Below the pieces are notes generated by a model. That model was given only the letters and a program-made list of their open reading frames with translations, did no database searches and was not told where the DNA came from. Below are positions 1 through 12,771 of a stretch of 64,000 nt of DNA, one piece after another. Location: contig JAHNUO010000053.1 in the NCBI GenBank assembly GCA_019787685.1, positions 44,596-108,595 on the forward strand. Direction: 5' to 3'. This stretch comes from Chiua virens. Lineage: Eukaryota; Basidiomycota; Agaricomycetes; Boletales; Boletaceae. Within the stretch, counting starts at the first letter, position 1. Each line of letters opens with the position of its first letter. Made by a program: the position numbers and the translations under genes.

Positions 1-815
1 AGGCACACGAATGGGTTTTTCGGTCCAATCACTTCCATACTCATTCAAGTACTTGCGCCGTTCCTTGACAATCGGACGAAGATGCGCCGCGCCTTCGGGA
101 CATTCATTATGAAACGGGCAGCTAGGCTGTCAAAAGATTGAGAGAGCCCCGTGGACACAAAACCATCAAGGACGCACGGTTTCAAGAACTCGGGGAGGAA
201 GCCAATTGCGAGTGAGCCCGTAATGACATCAACGGTATGTTGGACGTTAAGATCGATGAAATCAGGGTTATGGCCTACAACGAGAGGTCAAAAACGCAAG
301 AAGACCGTGGAATTCTCACAAACTTGCAGACCAACGAATATCCTATTAGTGGCCCTGGACATCATCTGCTGGCCAGTGTCCAATGCCGGTACCGCTTTCC
401 ATTCTGTGTTATAGGGTATGAACGAATTGTCCCTTTTGAGAAAAAGAAATGTGTCACCGTTATCTTTCAGATCCAGAATCTCATTGATTGCGATGAAAAT
501 TTCTTCACGTAAAGTAGAATAGAAGGTCCCAACATTCAGAGTGAGGTGTGCGCGCACCACATTGACGTGGAACAGATTGCGTTGAGTCTCAATGCCCAAT
601 GTGAAGTTGGATTCAAAATCCTGTCCAAGAGCGCCTCAGGAACAAGTGACACGAACAGAAAGTAATGTGTCTCACTTCCACGGCGGCCTCCACGAAAGAA
701 AGTTCCTCGTCACGTGCACTTCGCACTTCTTCTACATATGCGCGGTTGGTCACAACGACGATCCAGTGGTAGAGCGTCGCTATCTTGAATGGAGCACCCT
801 TGTACTGCAAATTTC
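1..815 (-). pseudogene. Cytochrome P450, partial (middle portion)
   Basis: Reads as an Agaricomycete microsomal P450. On the minus strand, exons separated by about 50-bp GT..AG introns give an N-proximal piece (YKGAPFKIATLYHWIVVV, then DEELSFVEA), a helix C-like piece (HVNVVRAHLTLNVGTF), a conserved stretch with EWKAVPALDTGQ and NRIFVGLQVCHNPDF, and a piece with DLNVQHTVDVITG ending FLPEFLKP, then HLRPIVKERRKYLNEYGSDW. The oxygen-binding helix, ExxR and haem-cysteine region would lie left of base 1 and are not in the window. The membrane-anchor exon is missing on the right, where an SMC4 relic starts after about 100 bp, so the gene is 5'-truncated. Around 90-110 the frame changes between the NVP and HLRP segments, which looks like a small indel, although an alternative TAG acceptor could restore reading. 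Function would be haem monooxygenation at the ER; substrate unknown. The family call is firm; that it is dead is likely. Confidence 0.78.
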
Positions 816-921
816 AAAAGTTTGCAAATACACCAACTTGTGTAAAAAGGCATACGAGGTTCGTCGTCGTTCATAATCTCTTCTAGATTCGACCGCTCAG
901 TCAGCTATCTCACCTTATCAG

Positions 922-3900
922 GAAGTGAAACTGCTGCTGAAGATGCCGTCAACGACCAGACTGCACATGAGAAGCAAGCCGTCGGGCTCGAAGAACGGCG
1001 CAAGCATGCTAATACTAAGGCAAAGAAGCCGAAGAAGACGCTGCAGGAGGTTCACATCTCTTTTGTTGTTGCATATCATCCTCTGATGTAGTCCGACTCC
1101 GTCCACAGGATGAACAGGCGAAGGCCATGGCTGAACGCACGATCGAAGAGAGCACAGCCAAAATTGCGCGCAAACGTGCAGAGATCAAGGAACATGAGGC
1201 GCAGCTCAAGAAGGAAGAGGACGTCCTTGAAAATATTCGGGATAGCTTGGAAGGTATGTTATTATGTGCGTATCCCCTCTGGCCTGATGAACACTGCACT
1301 TGCAACAGACAAGACGCAAGTATTCCACGACCAGATTGAGATCAAGCAGAAAGACCTTCAGCCGTGGACTACGAAGATCAATAAGAGACGAGCGAGAAGG
1401 ATGCATTGGCGAAGAAAGCTCCCGGTGTCAAGGACACGGTCAAGAATTCTCAAGAAGATCTTGAGCAACAACAGGCATCACAACAGGCCAAGGTTAGTCT
1501 CTCTTACGATCGAGAAATTAACTCGAGAATGATTTTGCGTTGTAGCTCGAAAAGTTAAACAGCCTGAAAGCCACAAACGCAACTTTGCAGAAGGAACTGC
1601 AGGCTTACCAGAAGAACTTCCATGTACGGGCTCGTAACCTACACGACACGCCATCACTCACTCATGACTGTTCGTGTTTGCAGGCTACTCAGGCACAAAT
1701 GCAAGAATTGCGGGGCAAATTGTCCTCTCTTTGACAGAGAACCGAGGAAGCCAAGGCATCTCAAGCGGCCAGTACATTGCAAAACAAGGTTCTTGATTCC
1801 CTCACCCGTCTCAAGCAGACCGGGTGCATCGACGGTTTCCACGTACGTACTTTCTGTTCCTTACCTTTCAGATATGCAGAATCAGGCTTCCTGTAGGGTC
1901 GCCTAGGCACTCTCGGTACGATTCCTGACAAGTACGACGTCGCGATCTCTACTGCTTGTGGTGCACTCCACAATATGGTCGTCGACACCGTGGCTCAGGG
2001 ACAAGCCTGCATCGACTTTCTCCGGTCGCAAAACGTCGGTCGCGCTTCCTTCATGGTCCTCGAGAAGCTTCCCTCCGACCGCATTCACGAACGTATCCAG
2101 ACGCCCGAAAATGTCCCGCGGCTATATGACCTCATCAAGCCTAAAGATCCCAAGTTCTTACCCGCGTTTAACAAGGCTGTTGGGAACACGCTCGTCGCAG
2201 ACGATCTAGAGCAGGCTAACCGGATTGTGTTCGGTGGTTCGAGGCGGTGGCATGTCGTTACACTCGCAGGCCAGCTGATCGATGCGTCGGGTACCCATGT
2301 CGCACGGTGGGAACCATGTTGCGCGCGGGGTGATGAGTTCCAGGTTGGCAGTGGATGTGGCCAGGCCAGAGGTGCTGAGACAGTTTGAACAAGAAAGTGA
2401 CACTGCAGCAAGGGAGCTTGAAGAAGCGATCAGAGCGCTTAGAGCATTGGAGGGCGAGGGCAAGTGGTTGGCACTCTCAGGACCACGGCTAGACATGGAC
2501 GTGAAGAAGCTGACGATGGCAGTGAATAACGGACGGAAGCGACTCGAGGAGGCAGAGAGGCGGGTGCATGACCTCAGGTGCGTATATCTCTCATCGCTTG
2601 ACATGCTTTTTCTTGTTTCTGTTGGCATTGGACCAGAGCGCTCATTGGTTTACCATATTGGGGCGCAGAGCAAGCCAGATGCTCGGGACATGGCATGAAT
2701 CGAGGCCCTCGAAGGGGAGATTGCGTCCGCGACAGCCGAGCTAGAGGAACTCCAGGCAAAATCGAGCAAAATCGAGGACGCGATCAAGGAGCTCGAGAAG
2801 AAGATCCTCGATATTGGTGGATCGCGACTGCTCAAACAACGTTCCACAGTCGACGGTATCAAGCTACACATCAACCTCGCCAACGACGAGATCACGAAGG
2901 CAGAGGTGGGCGAGTACTTGGAGAAGCTCAAGGTCAAGGTGGAAGGTGCGCAGATGGCAGCGGAGCATTCAAGGGACGACTTAGACGCACTCAAGACGCA
3001 GCTGGAGGAGAAGCGGGAAGAGATACAAGAGTTCAGAAAAGAGGTATGTATGATTTAAATATCGCGCACGAACGTTCTGATGTCTCGGTTAGATGGAGTT
3101 GACGCAGAAGCTAAACGATGTGAAAAAGGAGGCCAATGAGAACGAGGATGCGCTGCAGCACTGGCAACTGGAGCACGATAAGCTGAGGCTAGAGGAGATC
3201 GAGTGTGTTTCCCTGGAGTTTTGTGAGCACTTGACTGATACAGGAATGTAGCGACGACGACGAGGAGGCAGAGGCAGCACCAGTAGATGGTGAGCCCTCT
3301 GAACCGCAGGTCAAACGGGAATCAGGAGACCCGCCACCTAAGAAACCATCAAAACGTGAATCCGCAAACGAGTTGCACATCTACAGCATCGACGAACTCC
3401 GAGTATCTGGACGGTGAGCAGCTCGTCCTCGCTGCCGCAATTCCGTCCTGACCTCCACGCGATAGAAAAACTGAGCAGCGCCAAGCCTGACTTGACCGTA
3501 CTCGAGGATTAGAAGAAGCGCGAGGAAGAGTTCCTCCGTCGTGCTAAAGACCTCGATCAGATCACTGATGCGTGCGACGCACAGAAACAAAAGTATGATA
3601 ATCTCAGGAAACAGCATTTGGACGAGTTCATGGCTGGCTTTAATATGATCTCTTTGAAACTCAAGGAGATGTATCAGGTTCGTGTTTCGATTCGTTCCTG
3701 AAGCACGCGGGTGCGACTCTACTTTCGGATAGATGTTCACCCTTGGAGGGAATGCGGAACTGGAGCTGGTAGACAGCATGGATCCGTTTTCGGAAGGGAT
3801 CATCTTCAGCGTGATGCCACTCAAGAAGAGCTGGAAAAATAACTCTAATCTCTCCGGTGGTGAAAAGGTAGGTTACATCCAGTCTCGTTGCTGTCAAAAA

Positions 3901-3932
3901 CTCATGTATCCGTAGACACTTAGTTCTCTGAA
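922..3932 (+). pseudogene. SMC4: Condensin subunit SMC4, 5'- and 3'-truncated relic
   Basis: SMC4 is the ATPase arm of condensin, which compacts mitotic chromosomes. The relic starts inside coiled coil 1 (exon after the acceptor near 921). It runs through a coiled coil with KEHEAQLKKEEDVLENI and KTQVFHDQIEIKQKDLQPW, the hinge (IDGFHGRLGTLGTIPDKYDV, FLRSQNVGRASFMVLEKL, GNTLVADDLEQANRIVF, RRWHVVTLAGQLIDASGT) and coiled coil 2 (GNHVARGVMSSRLAVDV onward). It then reaches the C-terminal head with MFTLGGNAELELVDSMDPF and the ABC signature LSGGEK near 3857-3873. The N-terminal Walker A head and everything after TLSSL, including Walker B, are missing. Lesions include frame changes near 1380 and near 2297 (an extra C before the ATG of the expected SGG motif) and an in-frame TAG near 3510 in front of KKREEEFLRR. 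Several short introns are still recognisable. Confidence 0.88.
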
Positions 3933-4064
3933 GCACCATGGTTGTGCACGCATAAAGGTACCGACGGTCCACCCTGCTGTCTGTAGCCAACTCCTCTGTA
4001 CTTTAGGTCCTGTCCGGTATGTCATCGAGTTCAAAAAATTTGAACCAGCTAAGTTTTTCTGGTC

Positions 4065-4138
4065 GGCAGATTAGTCATTCAAAGGGGTCGCGACTCGCAA
4101 GCCGCGACCAATTGACCCCTTCGCATCGCGGTGCTGCC
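4065..4138 (-). mobile_element. Short palindromic MITE-like element, copy 1
   Basis: A 74-bp element bounded by GGCAG / CTGCC-type inverted ends. It carries an internal hairpin with arms AAGGGGTCGCGAC and its complement around 4081-4121. Read on the minus strand it starts GGCAGCACCGCGATGCG and ends AATGACTAATCTGCC. Near-identical copies lie at 8750-8816 and 27944-28006. A fragment of the same sequence (GACCCCTTCGCATGGCAGTG) follows at about 4161-4188, so this copy is partly duplicated. It sits between the end of the SMC4 relic and the start of the chitin synthase motor relic. No transposase and no clear target-site duplication are visible. Confidence 0.7.
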
Positions 4139-4194
4139 CCTTGTCACTCGTGCGGACGCGGTAGACCCCTTCGCATGGCAGTGCTGCCCTGGTT

Positions 4195-6525
4195 ACCTGG
4201 ACTAGTCAACACCGGTGACCTTCTCTCCTGTATCCACCTCCCGGTCTGCCACCGTCTAACCTCTGACGACACCATCCTTGCTGTCCTTAAAACCCGCTTT
4301 CGCTCAGATTTACCTTACTCGAAAATAGGCACAACTCATCTACTCGTCGTCAACCCATACAAAACCTTCGCAAATATCAATGACGCCAGCGACAGAGCAT
4401 GAAGAACGGTCGCCATAAAGACACCAGTCTTCACGTTACCAGCTCAAGCCTCCTCCAACCTCGTCCCTATGAACTCACCGTGCAGATTTGCCTCCTTATG
4501 CCTCACAAGAGACAGTCCCGCTCTGTCATTCTTTCATCACTGCGCCTTCCTTCCTTCCTTCACATTCATGTTCAGTGGAATCACCGGCTCTGGAAAAACA
4601 TCCACTCTACGCCTCCTCGTAGACCAGGTTCTATGGCTCTCTCCCATTCGAAGAAAGAGCTTCGCATGGCTAGCCAAGTCAAAGCCCTTCACACCCTGCT
4701 TGATGCGTTTGGAAACGCAAAGTTCATCTTAAATCCAAACGTATCACGGCACAGCTGTTATCTCGAGCTTCATTTCAACGAGCGTGGTCGCATCAAATCG
4801 GCTAAAGTTCTCGCGTTTGCGTTGGACAAGTCTAGACTCACTCGCCTCTCCCATGAGGAACGCACGTATCATATATCTTACCAATTCTTGGCTGGTGCGG
4901 CACCGCAGGAGTGTGATTACTTCCACCTCGAGTACCCCTCCGAATATGCCCAGAGTCTTGGCCTCATCTAGTTGTTACCGTTTGCCCAGCGGACCTTTCA
5001 GCCATGACCTTATCGCCCTGGAGGAGGTGCGAGTTGCAATGCGCACACTCAGTTTCAAGCCAAAACACCTGTCCTCCATCTTTACCATCCTCGTTGCTAT
5101 TCTCCTCTTGAGCAACATTCAGTTCGCAGAGGTGGCGCCGGGGATGTTTCCGCCCCCGTCTCAAACTTTCCTGTCCTCGAACGTGTCGCCCGTTTCCTTG
5201 GTGTTGCCCCGCATGGCTTTGCGCAGGCCTTGACGAACAAGACGAACAATGTTTGCAAGGAGGTGTATACTGTCCTTCTCAGCGTCGAGCAGAGTGCGGT
5301 CCAACATGGTGCGCTTATGCGCGACCTCTACGCCATTCTTTTCGCGTATGTTGTCGAGACGGCAAACCGCAAGGTTGTTCCCCCAAATCGTGGCGTTCTT
5401 CCCACCATCCAGTTCATTGCCTTCGATTCCCCCGGTTTCCAGACACGTGGTCCCGTGGGTACCGGCTCAACGATGTTTGCAGGAACTGCTCCCCTCATCT
5501 CCGTCCTGAGCCTTTGAAAGCGGGTTTGATGAGTTTTGCACCAACTTTGCAGACAAGTTGGTGCAATCCTACGTCTTATCCCCCACATTCGAGGACATCG
5601 TTGGCTATAATGGCCACATTGTTGGTGATGGGATATCCCTTCCAACGATTGCCATCGTAGGTGACTCGGCTTGCGTTGAGCTCTTCCATGGCTCCCAGCT
5701 TAGTGAATGTGCGACACACAAGCCTGGCGGTATCCTCGGCATCTTGAGCAAAGCATCCTTGCCATGCAGGCCAGGAAATGGAGGCAAGAAGGCGGAGGAA
5801 CTTCATCAAGACCTCGTGTCCAGATACGGCGTTCATCCATCCTTTGTGGCAAGCCCTAGTCAAGTCAGCGAGGACGGCATGAACCTATTCGGTATCAACT
5901 ACCATGCGGGAGGTTGCACGTACGACATTTCGTCCTTTATCGAGAAAGGTGATATTCTTGACTCGGCCTTCGTAACCTCACCGCGTAACTCCTCGGATCC
6001 TTTCGTAGTGAAGTTGGTCTCTGGTCCTTTCCTTGTCGCTGAGAAGCATCTGAAGGACGAAACGACCATTGTTCAAGCTCAAGTGTCGTCACGCCCGCTT
6101 CGTCAGTTGACACCCATCGTGTCGCCGGATGGCTCGGCACCTACGTCCAACGATGAATATCCTCCCCTAGACCTCACCAAGATATACTCCATCTCCACAC
6201 AACTCAATTACACCCTCTCCGAGATTTTTATTTCACTTAACCGGACACGACTACGCACCATCTCCTGTATCCGTCCCAACGATTTCAACTTGCCCCACGC
6301 ATTTGACAAACGTCGTGTCAAGGCCCAGATAAAGTCACTTCTGATCCCTGAAACTGCCGTGCATCGCGGTGTAGAATTTGTCGCTGACTTGGAGTGGAGT
6401 GCGTTTTGCGAACAGCACGTACCAACGATGCGTAGTTCGGATGCGGAACGTATCTGGCAATGCACAGCTTCGAATGGATGGAAGGAGGGTGCACCCCATG
6501 AACGCGCCCTCGCATTGACCGGAGG
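4195..6525 (+). pseudogene. Class V chitin synthase, myosin-motor-like N-terminal domain, relic
   Basis: Class V/VII fungal chitin synthases carry an N-terminal myosin-like motor that guides the enzyme to growth sites. The relic begins with LTSDDTILAVLKTRF and GTTHLLVVNPYKTFA, followed by a P-loop near 4575-4605 (GITGSGKTSTLRLL, equivalent to GESGSGKS). It continues with HTLLDAFGNAKFILNPNVSR, LSHEERTYHISYQFLAGA, FKPKHLSSIFTILVAILLL, LMRDLYAILFAYVVETANR, AFDSPGFQTRGP, LFGINYHAGGCTYDISSFI and TISCIRPND. It ends at RSSDAERIWQCTASNGWKEG near 6490, after which homology stops. The transmembrane and catalytic portions do not follow. Several exons are in shifted frames (around 4400-4680, 4970, 5130-5230 and 5520), so it cannot encode the protein. 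A catalytic piece of the same enzyme class appears at 28.0 kb. Confidence 0.75.
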
Positions 6526-6559
6526 TTGTACACTAGCCTATGCTACTTCCGGAAATGCA

Positions 6560-6966
6560 TCCAGTACGACCGCCATTCTCTACTTAGACAGTGCCTTCAC
6601 GATTGGAGAGGCATCCCGTGTTCCCCAGCCATCGCGTCAAAAAACGTCCGCTACGTGTGCCCCGCACTACCTGGCTGGGGAAACACCTCCCCACCTGCTC
6701 TGTCAACGCCATACATCAACTGACTTGCTGGCGATATGCCAACCACTCTCCTTGATCACCTCTACCCCGAGAACGGGCAAGACATCAAACTCTACATCTC
6801 CGGGGGATCCTACGGGACGGTGACAGCCCAGATCCTGCACGGGGCTCCATATGATAAGTTCCCGTACGGGTGCTGCATTGTCGAGGCACTCCTTGGGGAG
6901 CGCCTCCGCTATCACAAAGACTACGCAAAGTACATGGTGGGCATATCGGTGCTATTTGTCACTTGA
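6560..6966 (+). pseudogene. Alpha/beta hydrolase fragment
   Basis: A short run resembling Agaricomycete alpha/beta-hydrolases of the proline-iminopeptidase type. It contains SKNVRYVCPALPGWGNTSPP near 6640-6690, then a separate frame with LDHLYPENGQDIKLYISGGS continuing YGTVTAQILHGAPYDKFPYG and HKDYAKYM. The GGSYG block is the expected nucleophile elbow (GxSxG, Ser nucleophile) near 6805-6820. The acid and His of the triad are absent, and the frame changes between the first and second halves near 6720, so this is a broken fragment. It follows the chitin synthase relic directly with no intergenic spacer. The fold assignment is fair; the substrate is unknown. Confidence 0.58.
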
Positions 6967-7262
6967 ACGATATCTGGGCAGAATTTCTAATTAGGGTAGA
7001 GTAGCTTCAGGATGACGCGTCGTTGTGACGGCACGCGTCCGAGTTTCACCATCTTTGCCTTTCATTTCTGTGTTTTTATTGTGCATTCCGTCCCTTCGTT
7101 CTGAACCTGTATATATTAATATCAAGTCGCGGTTCCTTCATGTTCCTTGTCAAAATGGTTCTCGTGTTGTTACATCTGGCTAGGTATCGGATAACGAATT
7201 CAGAGGGTGTCGAGGCGTCACAACAGTCATGAATGCACTGGAGTGGATGAAAGCACGGTTAG

Positions 7263-8690
7263 TTAGTCACGAAGCTCCAACTCTCTTCTGATTATCTCCC
7301 GCGCTTCTCTGATCCTTCCTGCCTCCCGCTTGACTCTGCGGGGACTTCGAGTAAGTAGTTGCTCGGCACTGTCCAGGGGTGCTTTCGATCCAGGACTAGG
7401 TGGCAGGGCCTTTCCTGGCAACTTCGTCGAACTGTGCATACCATGGATAGCAGAACTCTCCACAGTGTCCGAAGTCGGCGCAGTCGGAGGCATCTCGAAC
7501 CATTCATCTCCGTTAGTGTCAAGTTGTCGGAGGGACTCAGAGAAAGGGCAGAGGGTCGTCAGGAATTTAAGCGATTCAGATGCCTCCGACGTTGACACCA
7601 GTGCGGGTGACGATTTTATGGCAGCAGCCATGACGTCGCTAGCGGGAAGGGCTTTGCGTTTACAGTTACCGGGTATCGTAGTCGTCGCACTAACAGCAGC
7701 AGTGGAAAAGGATAAGGTCACTGCACGAAGCACTGGTTTTTGAAGCTATACCTACATCTAGATACATTCGGCGACGCCACCGAGCAGCAAGCAACGTCGC
7801 CAAATCTCTTCCTGACCTAATTTCTGAATATGATCTCTGGTCAGCTTTCTGCCTGCAACTTCAGCACTCTTGGATTTCGCCGGGATGGATGCCAGAGATT
7901 TAAGCCGAACACGCCCATATATTGCTTAGCGTCGAGGTGTGCTTGGTGTTGGAGGTGCAGTCTGAGCGTCGGGGCCTCTCTGGTGTGCGGGTGTCATAGC
8001 AAGGTCGCCTGGCCCTTTGGTGTCCAGACGCTTGCGAGTAGGTGTCTTTGGTGTGAGGAGTCCCGCAAGAGGATCTGCGGGCTTGTGACAAGAGGACGGC
8101 GCGCGCAGGAGGGAGGCAGGAGGCATGGATCAGGATGAAGGCTCGCGCGAGTGGGGTTTCACAAGGGGGGAAGGGATGGGGAGTTTGCCGGTCAGGCTGG
8201 ATTTGGAGGGCGAGGAAGGGCTGAAGAGAAGGATGTTTGCAAGAGTGGCTGCACTCTTTGGAGATGCAGATGCGGAGGCGCAAGTGAGGGCCAAAGGCTG
8301 GGCACTGTGAACGACGAGCTGAGGCAGATCTACTAGGGGCACGTTTGGAACCAGAGTGATGCCCGAAAGGTGCTGCAGAAGGAAAGGTGAGGGACGGAAG
8401 GGACGGAAGGAGAGGAGTATCGTTACCTCGACCCAAGATTCGAGCTTGGTCCGGAATTTAGCGCGTCGCTTGTGGGCATCCGCAGCCCACCTCACGACTG
8501 CAGCCATGCCACTAGCCAAAAGTGGTACCGGCTTCGATTCGAGTGCTCCAGTTACCGCTGAGGGGTGCGGGTGAGCGGGAACTGGCGGGTCAAAGTAACC
8601 GGTGGAGCAGAGAATGCCGGCGTCGACGCAGTGTCTCCGAAGATGGAGGAGGCTCATTAAACTCAAAGCACGGCGAGTTGCTTTCAAAAC
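7263..8690 (-). pseudogene. Unidentified Ser/Pro-rich protein, probably disrupted
   Basis: I do not recognise this protein. A minus-strand reading with coding-like composition runs from about 8690 down. An upstream exon has ASGMAAVVRWAADAHKRRAKF and KFRTKLESWVE. After an intron (donor GTAACG, acceptor TTCTGCAG, about 8383-8432) comes a Ser/Pro-rich part (FSPSSPSKSSLTGKLPIPSP). A TGA at 8130-8132 interrupts an otherwise continuous frame that goes on with GLLTPKTPTRKRLDTKGPGD and several more TP sites to about 7926. A further open minus frame at 7263-7733 with TRSPRRVKREAGRIREAREI could be the C-terminal exon. Clustered TP/SP sites next to basic residues suggest a disordered, phosphorylated, possibly nuclear protein; that is inference. 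The single TGA could also be a mis-called intron. Confidence 0.35.
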
Positions 8691-8749
8691 CCCCTCTGAT
8701 TCCAAGTCATTCTGGCGAATAGCGTTCCCAGGACACGCCTGGTCCGGAA

Positions 8750-8816
8750 GGCAGCACCACCATGTGAAGGGGTCGATTGGTCGCGGCTTGCGACCCCTTC
8801 GAATGACCAATCTGCC
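8750..8816 (+). mobile_element. Short palindromic MITE-like element, copy 2
   Basis: A 67-bp copy of the element seen at 4065-4138, here in plus orientation. It begins GGCAGCACCACCATGTGAAG, has a GGGGTCG..CGACCCC hairpin core, and ends AATGACCAATCTGCC. The loop lacks a few bases present in copy 1. It lies between the unidentified minus-strand relic and the sulfhydrylase relic. Confidence 0.7.
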
Positions 8817-9087
8817 TTGGTTGCTGCCCCGTGGGAACAGGTTTCGAAGCCTGCTGTGCGGTAAGACACCTAACCTCTGTTGTTTTCCTGCTTGTCAACA
8901 CCGGCACTACTGCAAGGCGTCATTGAAGGCTTCCTAGCCCTAAAGGGCAGGGTCATCGTGATGTGCATCGACGTGCACTCTTGCTTGTGAGAGCAGAGGC
9001 ACCAGATGTATTGGCAGTACTATGTGTTGTTTTTTTCGCATGCTCGCCGCTTTGCTCCTTCACTGCTCAGCTTCTCAACGTTCCGAC

Positions 9088-9958
<871 letters not shown>

Positions 9959-10238
9959 AGATCTGTCTTGGATTACTCGCTTTCTTGTTGTATTGTAATA
10001 TTGGGTACTTGAATTCACTACTTTAGGAAGTTGGCATCTGTAGGACACCAATCACGCCCCCCCAAAAAAAAGTTACCTGGCGATAATGAATTTTGGCTGT
10101 GAGCTCGCCGATTATGGAAGGTTGTAAACTCGACTATGAAATTCTGGACATATGCTCACTGACGTCTCGACGGTCGGCGTACTTGTATGTAGAGTACGTG
10201 TGAAACAGCCCCCGCGAAAAGAAGAAAGAGAAAAACTA

Positions 10239-12062
10239 TCATAAGATGTCACTGATCTTGTCCTCATCCTCCGAGTCGTCATCGTCTGAAAAGCTATTGA
10301 CCCAAAGAGAAGGACCTACATTGATCTCGTTGTCAGCGTCTCCAATTTCTGGCTCTTCATCCAAAAATCTGTTGAGTTCCTGTATGTGCTCCACCTCTTG
10401 ATGAGGTGGTGAAGTTAGTGTAATATATGGTATACGATGGCAATGTAACTTACACAGACCAATACCATTACCGACACCACCCAAGTAACCTGCTCTCTCA
10501 TGTAGATCTTGTAAACCTTGTAATAAGGGTAGCTCATCGCCGATAGTACCCACGGCATTACCATTTTCGTGTTCATCAAGAGCCTCAGCCATATCTTGAT
10601 ATTGGCGAATTAGACCCAAGAGTTCGAGGTAAATACCCCAAATAGATGCCCGCTCAACGGGAGGGCGACCCAGTTGGTTGTAGCACTGCTCGATGATGGT
10701 ATCGAGAGATGCTGGCAGTAAGTCGAAAACTCGATGGTCACGATTGATGTATAGGTCGCGAACGCAATTGACCGCATCTTGAGAAACAGCTACCTTAACA
10801 TCGAGAGCGCCGTAGTCAGCTGGGCATCGGTGGATGAGTTCAGGTATGCCATGCGGGAGGACCTTCAAATTGTATTTGAATAACGTTAACAATCATGAAA
10901 GCCAAGTAGCGTGCACCTTACCTTTTTTTTATCCTGACGTTTCCGGGTATTATTAATGCGAAACTGATAGTTGTCCAACTCACGTTGGAGCCAGGGGATA
11001 AATAACCAATGGAAAGTCATTCTATTGCAGCCAGAGTCAGTCTCTTTGTGTACCACACGCGTTGACACGAACTTACAGTTGCAAAGTGTTGTGAGGATCA
11101 TACCAACCCTCGACCACCCCCTCGTCAAGGAGGGCCTTGAAACCTGGAGCGAAGCGACGTCGAAGTTGGGACCAAGCAATCTCTGGCATAATATTCTTCT
11201 TGCTGCGCATCCACCGGCGTTGGACAAACCCAGTGAGCAACGGATCGTTCATCTGACGGAGCATAGTCTGTGCATTTGCAACCCCAAAGTCCTCCGTCCC
11301 AGGATCACTCTGCGTGACCATGGGAATGACTGGAAATAGGAAGTTTCAGTTTGACAAGACAGTAGTGATGCGTGGATAAAGGTACTGGTACATCCAAGGT
11401 TCTCGACCGTTTCGAGGTAATAGGATAAAATTAGTTGTGGATTTCGATTAGAATGCCAAACCTTCAACCAGAAGATACGGCCAGAGGAAGGGTTCAATGG
11501 CGGTGTGCAGTGCTAGACCAAACCGGAGCCATTTATCGTGCTGGTCGATGGTCCAAATATCATTGACTCCAGCGGCCCAAAAGCGGCGACGCTGGAGCTG
11601 GTTAACCTTGCGCTGCCTCATCAGGTGAGGCTCATGCGTTGTGAAATATTCACGCATGACACTTCTAGTACACGGATAAGGCCCACCATAATACCAACAT
11701 TACAATACGTACTTTGAAACCAACATGTTGTGTTCGTGAAACAACAAGCTGATCATTTCGCGTATCCCTGCGCCAGGGTACATGGCACGGAGCTCAACCA
11801 TGGCTGGGCGTATGCTGTCGGGAGTGTGTCCTTGTTGGCGAGTGCGCCGCAGTCCGAGTCTGTTCCGGATTTCAACAAATTTTGTCAATCTGCCATCGAT
11901 ATGAGTTGGCACGATCAGGATATTAGCGGAATACAGTTACCCAATTCCATATTCACTGAGATTGATGACTTTCTGAAGTTCGGCGACAATTTGCCTGTCA
12001 GTAAGGCGAGCTGCCCACAGTCGCTGGATGTGCGGTTCGATTAGCTCAAGCGGAGCTGGCAT
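10239..12062 (-). pseudogene. Integrase-core (rve-type DDE) protein, one-base frameshift
   Basis: An Agaricomycete integrase-core protein. I place six exons at 12062-11941, 11889-11713, 11664-11392, 11329-11077, 11021-10922 and 10862-10239. The catalytic acidic residues are visible: D in IDQHDKWLRFGLALH, D in MVTQSDPGTEDFGVAN, and E in KKNIMPEIAWSQLRRRF. The N-terminus (EPHIQRLWAARLTDRQIVAE, then LRRTRQQGHT) looks like a helical DNA-binding part. The C-terminus is acidic (DDDDSEDEDK). All splice phases agree except one extra base in the CCTTCC run near 11487-11492, between IEP and SGRIFWLKVWH. Removing a base there makes exons 1-5 sum to 924 nt, so about 515 residues would be open. It is therefore freshly broken or a sequencing error. 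Such proteins occur as dispersed families. No flanking LTR or terminal repeat was found, so its mobility is unproven. Confidence 0.78.
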
Positions 12063-12204
12063 TGGAGTCACCTATCAGCCCCAGACATATGTATTCGGAA
12101 CAGGTAGGTACATACGAGTGGCTTTGTTCTGATTGCGCCGCCTTCATTGCATAGTGACGGTGCGGCATCCACTAGCCTTGGCCTTGGGGTGTTCAACTCC
12201 TTCA

Positions 12205-12771
12205 AACTTTCACACGAATGCAGTGCCACCGATGGGCGTGGATGTCACTCTCCAATCCCAAAAAACTGCAAATCCTTTGCCTCGTGCACCTAGCAATGGG
12301 CCACCGTGCAACCCGTCGATCGACCAGCTACCTGAACCCCTCATCCCTGTGCCACCCCTCTCTTTGAAATTCTTGTACACACTTGGCCTCAACTTGCTCT
12401 CCAGCACCGTGTACGTATTTGAGTCGCCCGCCCAAGCAAACGGCAGACCACTTTCAAATGGCCTGTTCTTCTATGCAAGCTCCGTGTATATGATGTACTC
12501 GCCATCTCTGACAACTGTCACAAACTGTGCATTGGGAAAATGAATCAGATTTGTCACAAAGATATTTGCCGTGCTGAGTTCTTTGATCGAGAGAAGAAAG
12601 CGGTCTCACAGCGAACGGGGACGTTGCACACGTCCAGCGTCTTCACCAATGCACCTGTATGGTGGTTGTAGATGTTCACTGAACCATTGTAGAGGCTGGT
12701 GAGTAGCCAGGGCTCGGTAGGGTGAAAGTCGGTGCCTTTGACATGATCGGATCGAGAGAAGAGTTTGCACT
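12205..12771 (-). pseudogene. SEC27: Coatomer beta-prime (COPB2/Sec27) relic with internal deletion
   Basis: COPB2 is the WD-repeat scaffold of the COPI vesicle coat. The minus strand shows the N-terminal WD blade (KLFSRSDHVKGTDFHPTEPW, then LLTSLYNGSVNIYNHHTGAL, VKTLDVCNVPVRC) from 12771. Soon after comes a segment from the far side of the propellers, in another frame: NAQFVTVVRDGEYIIYTELA, then SNTYTVLESKLRPSVYKNFK and GLHGGPLLGARGKGFAVFWD. Several hundred residues of WD repeats between them are missing, so the two pieces are joined by deletion. The normal C-terminal alpha-solenoid is absent. The family match is good for both pieces. Confidence 0.75.
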
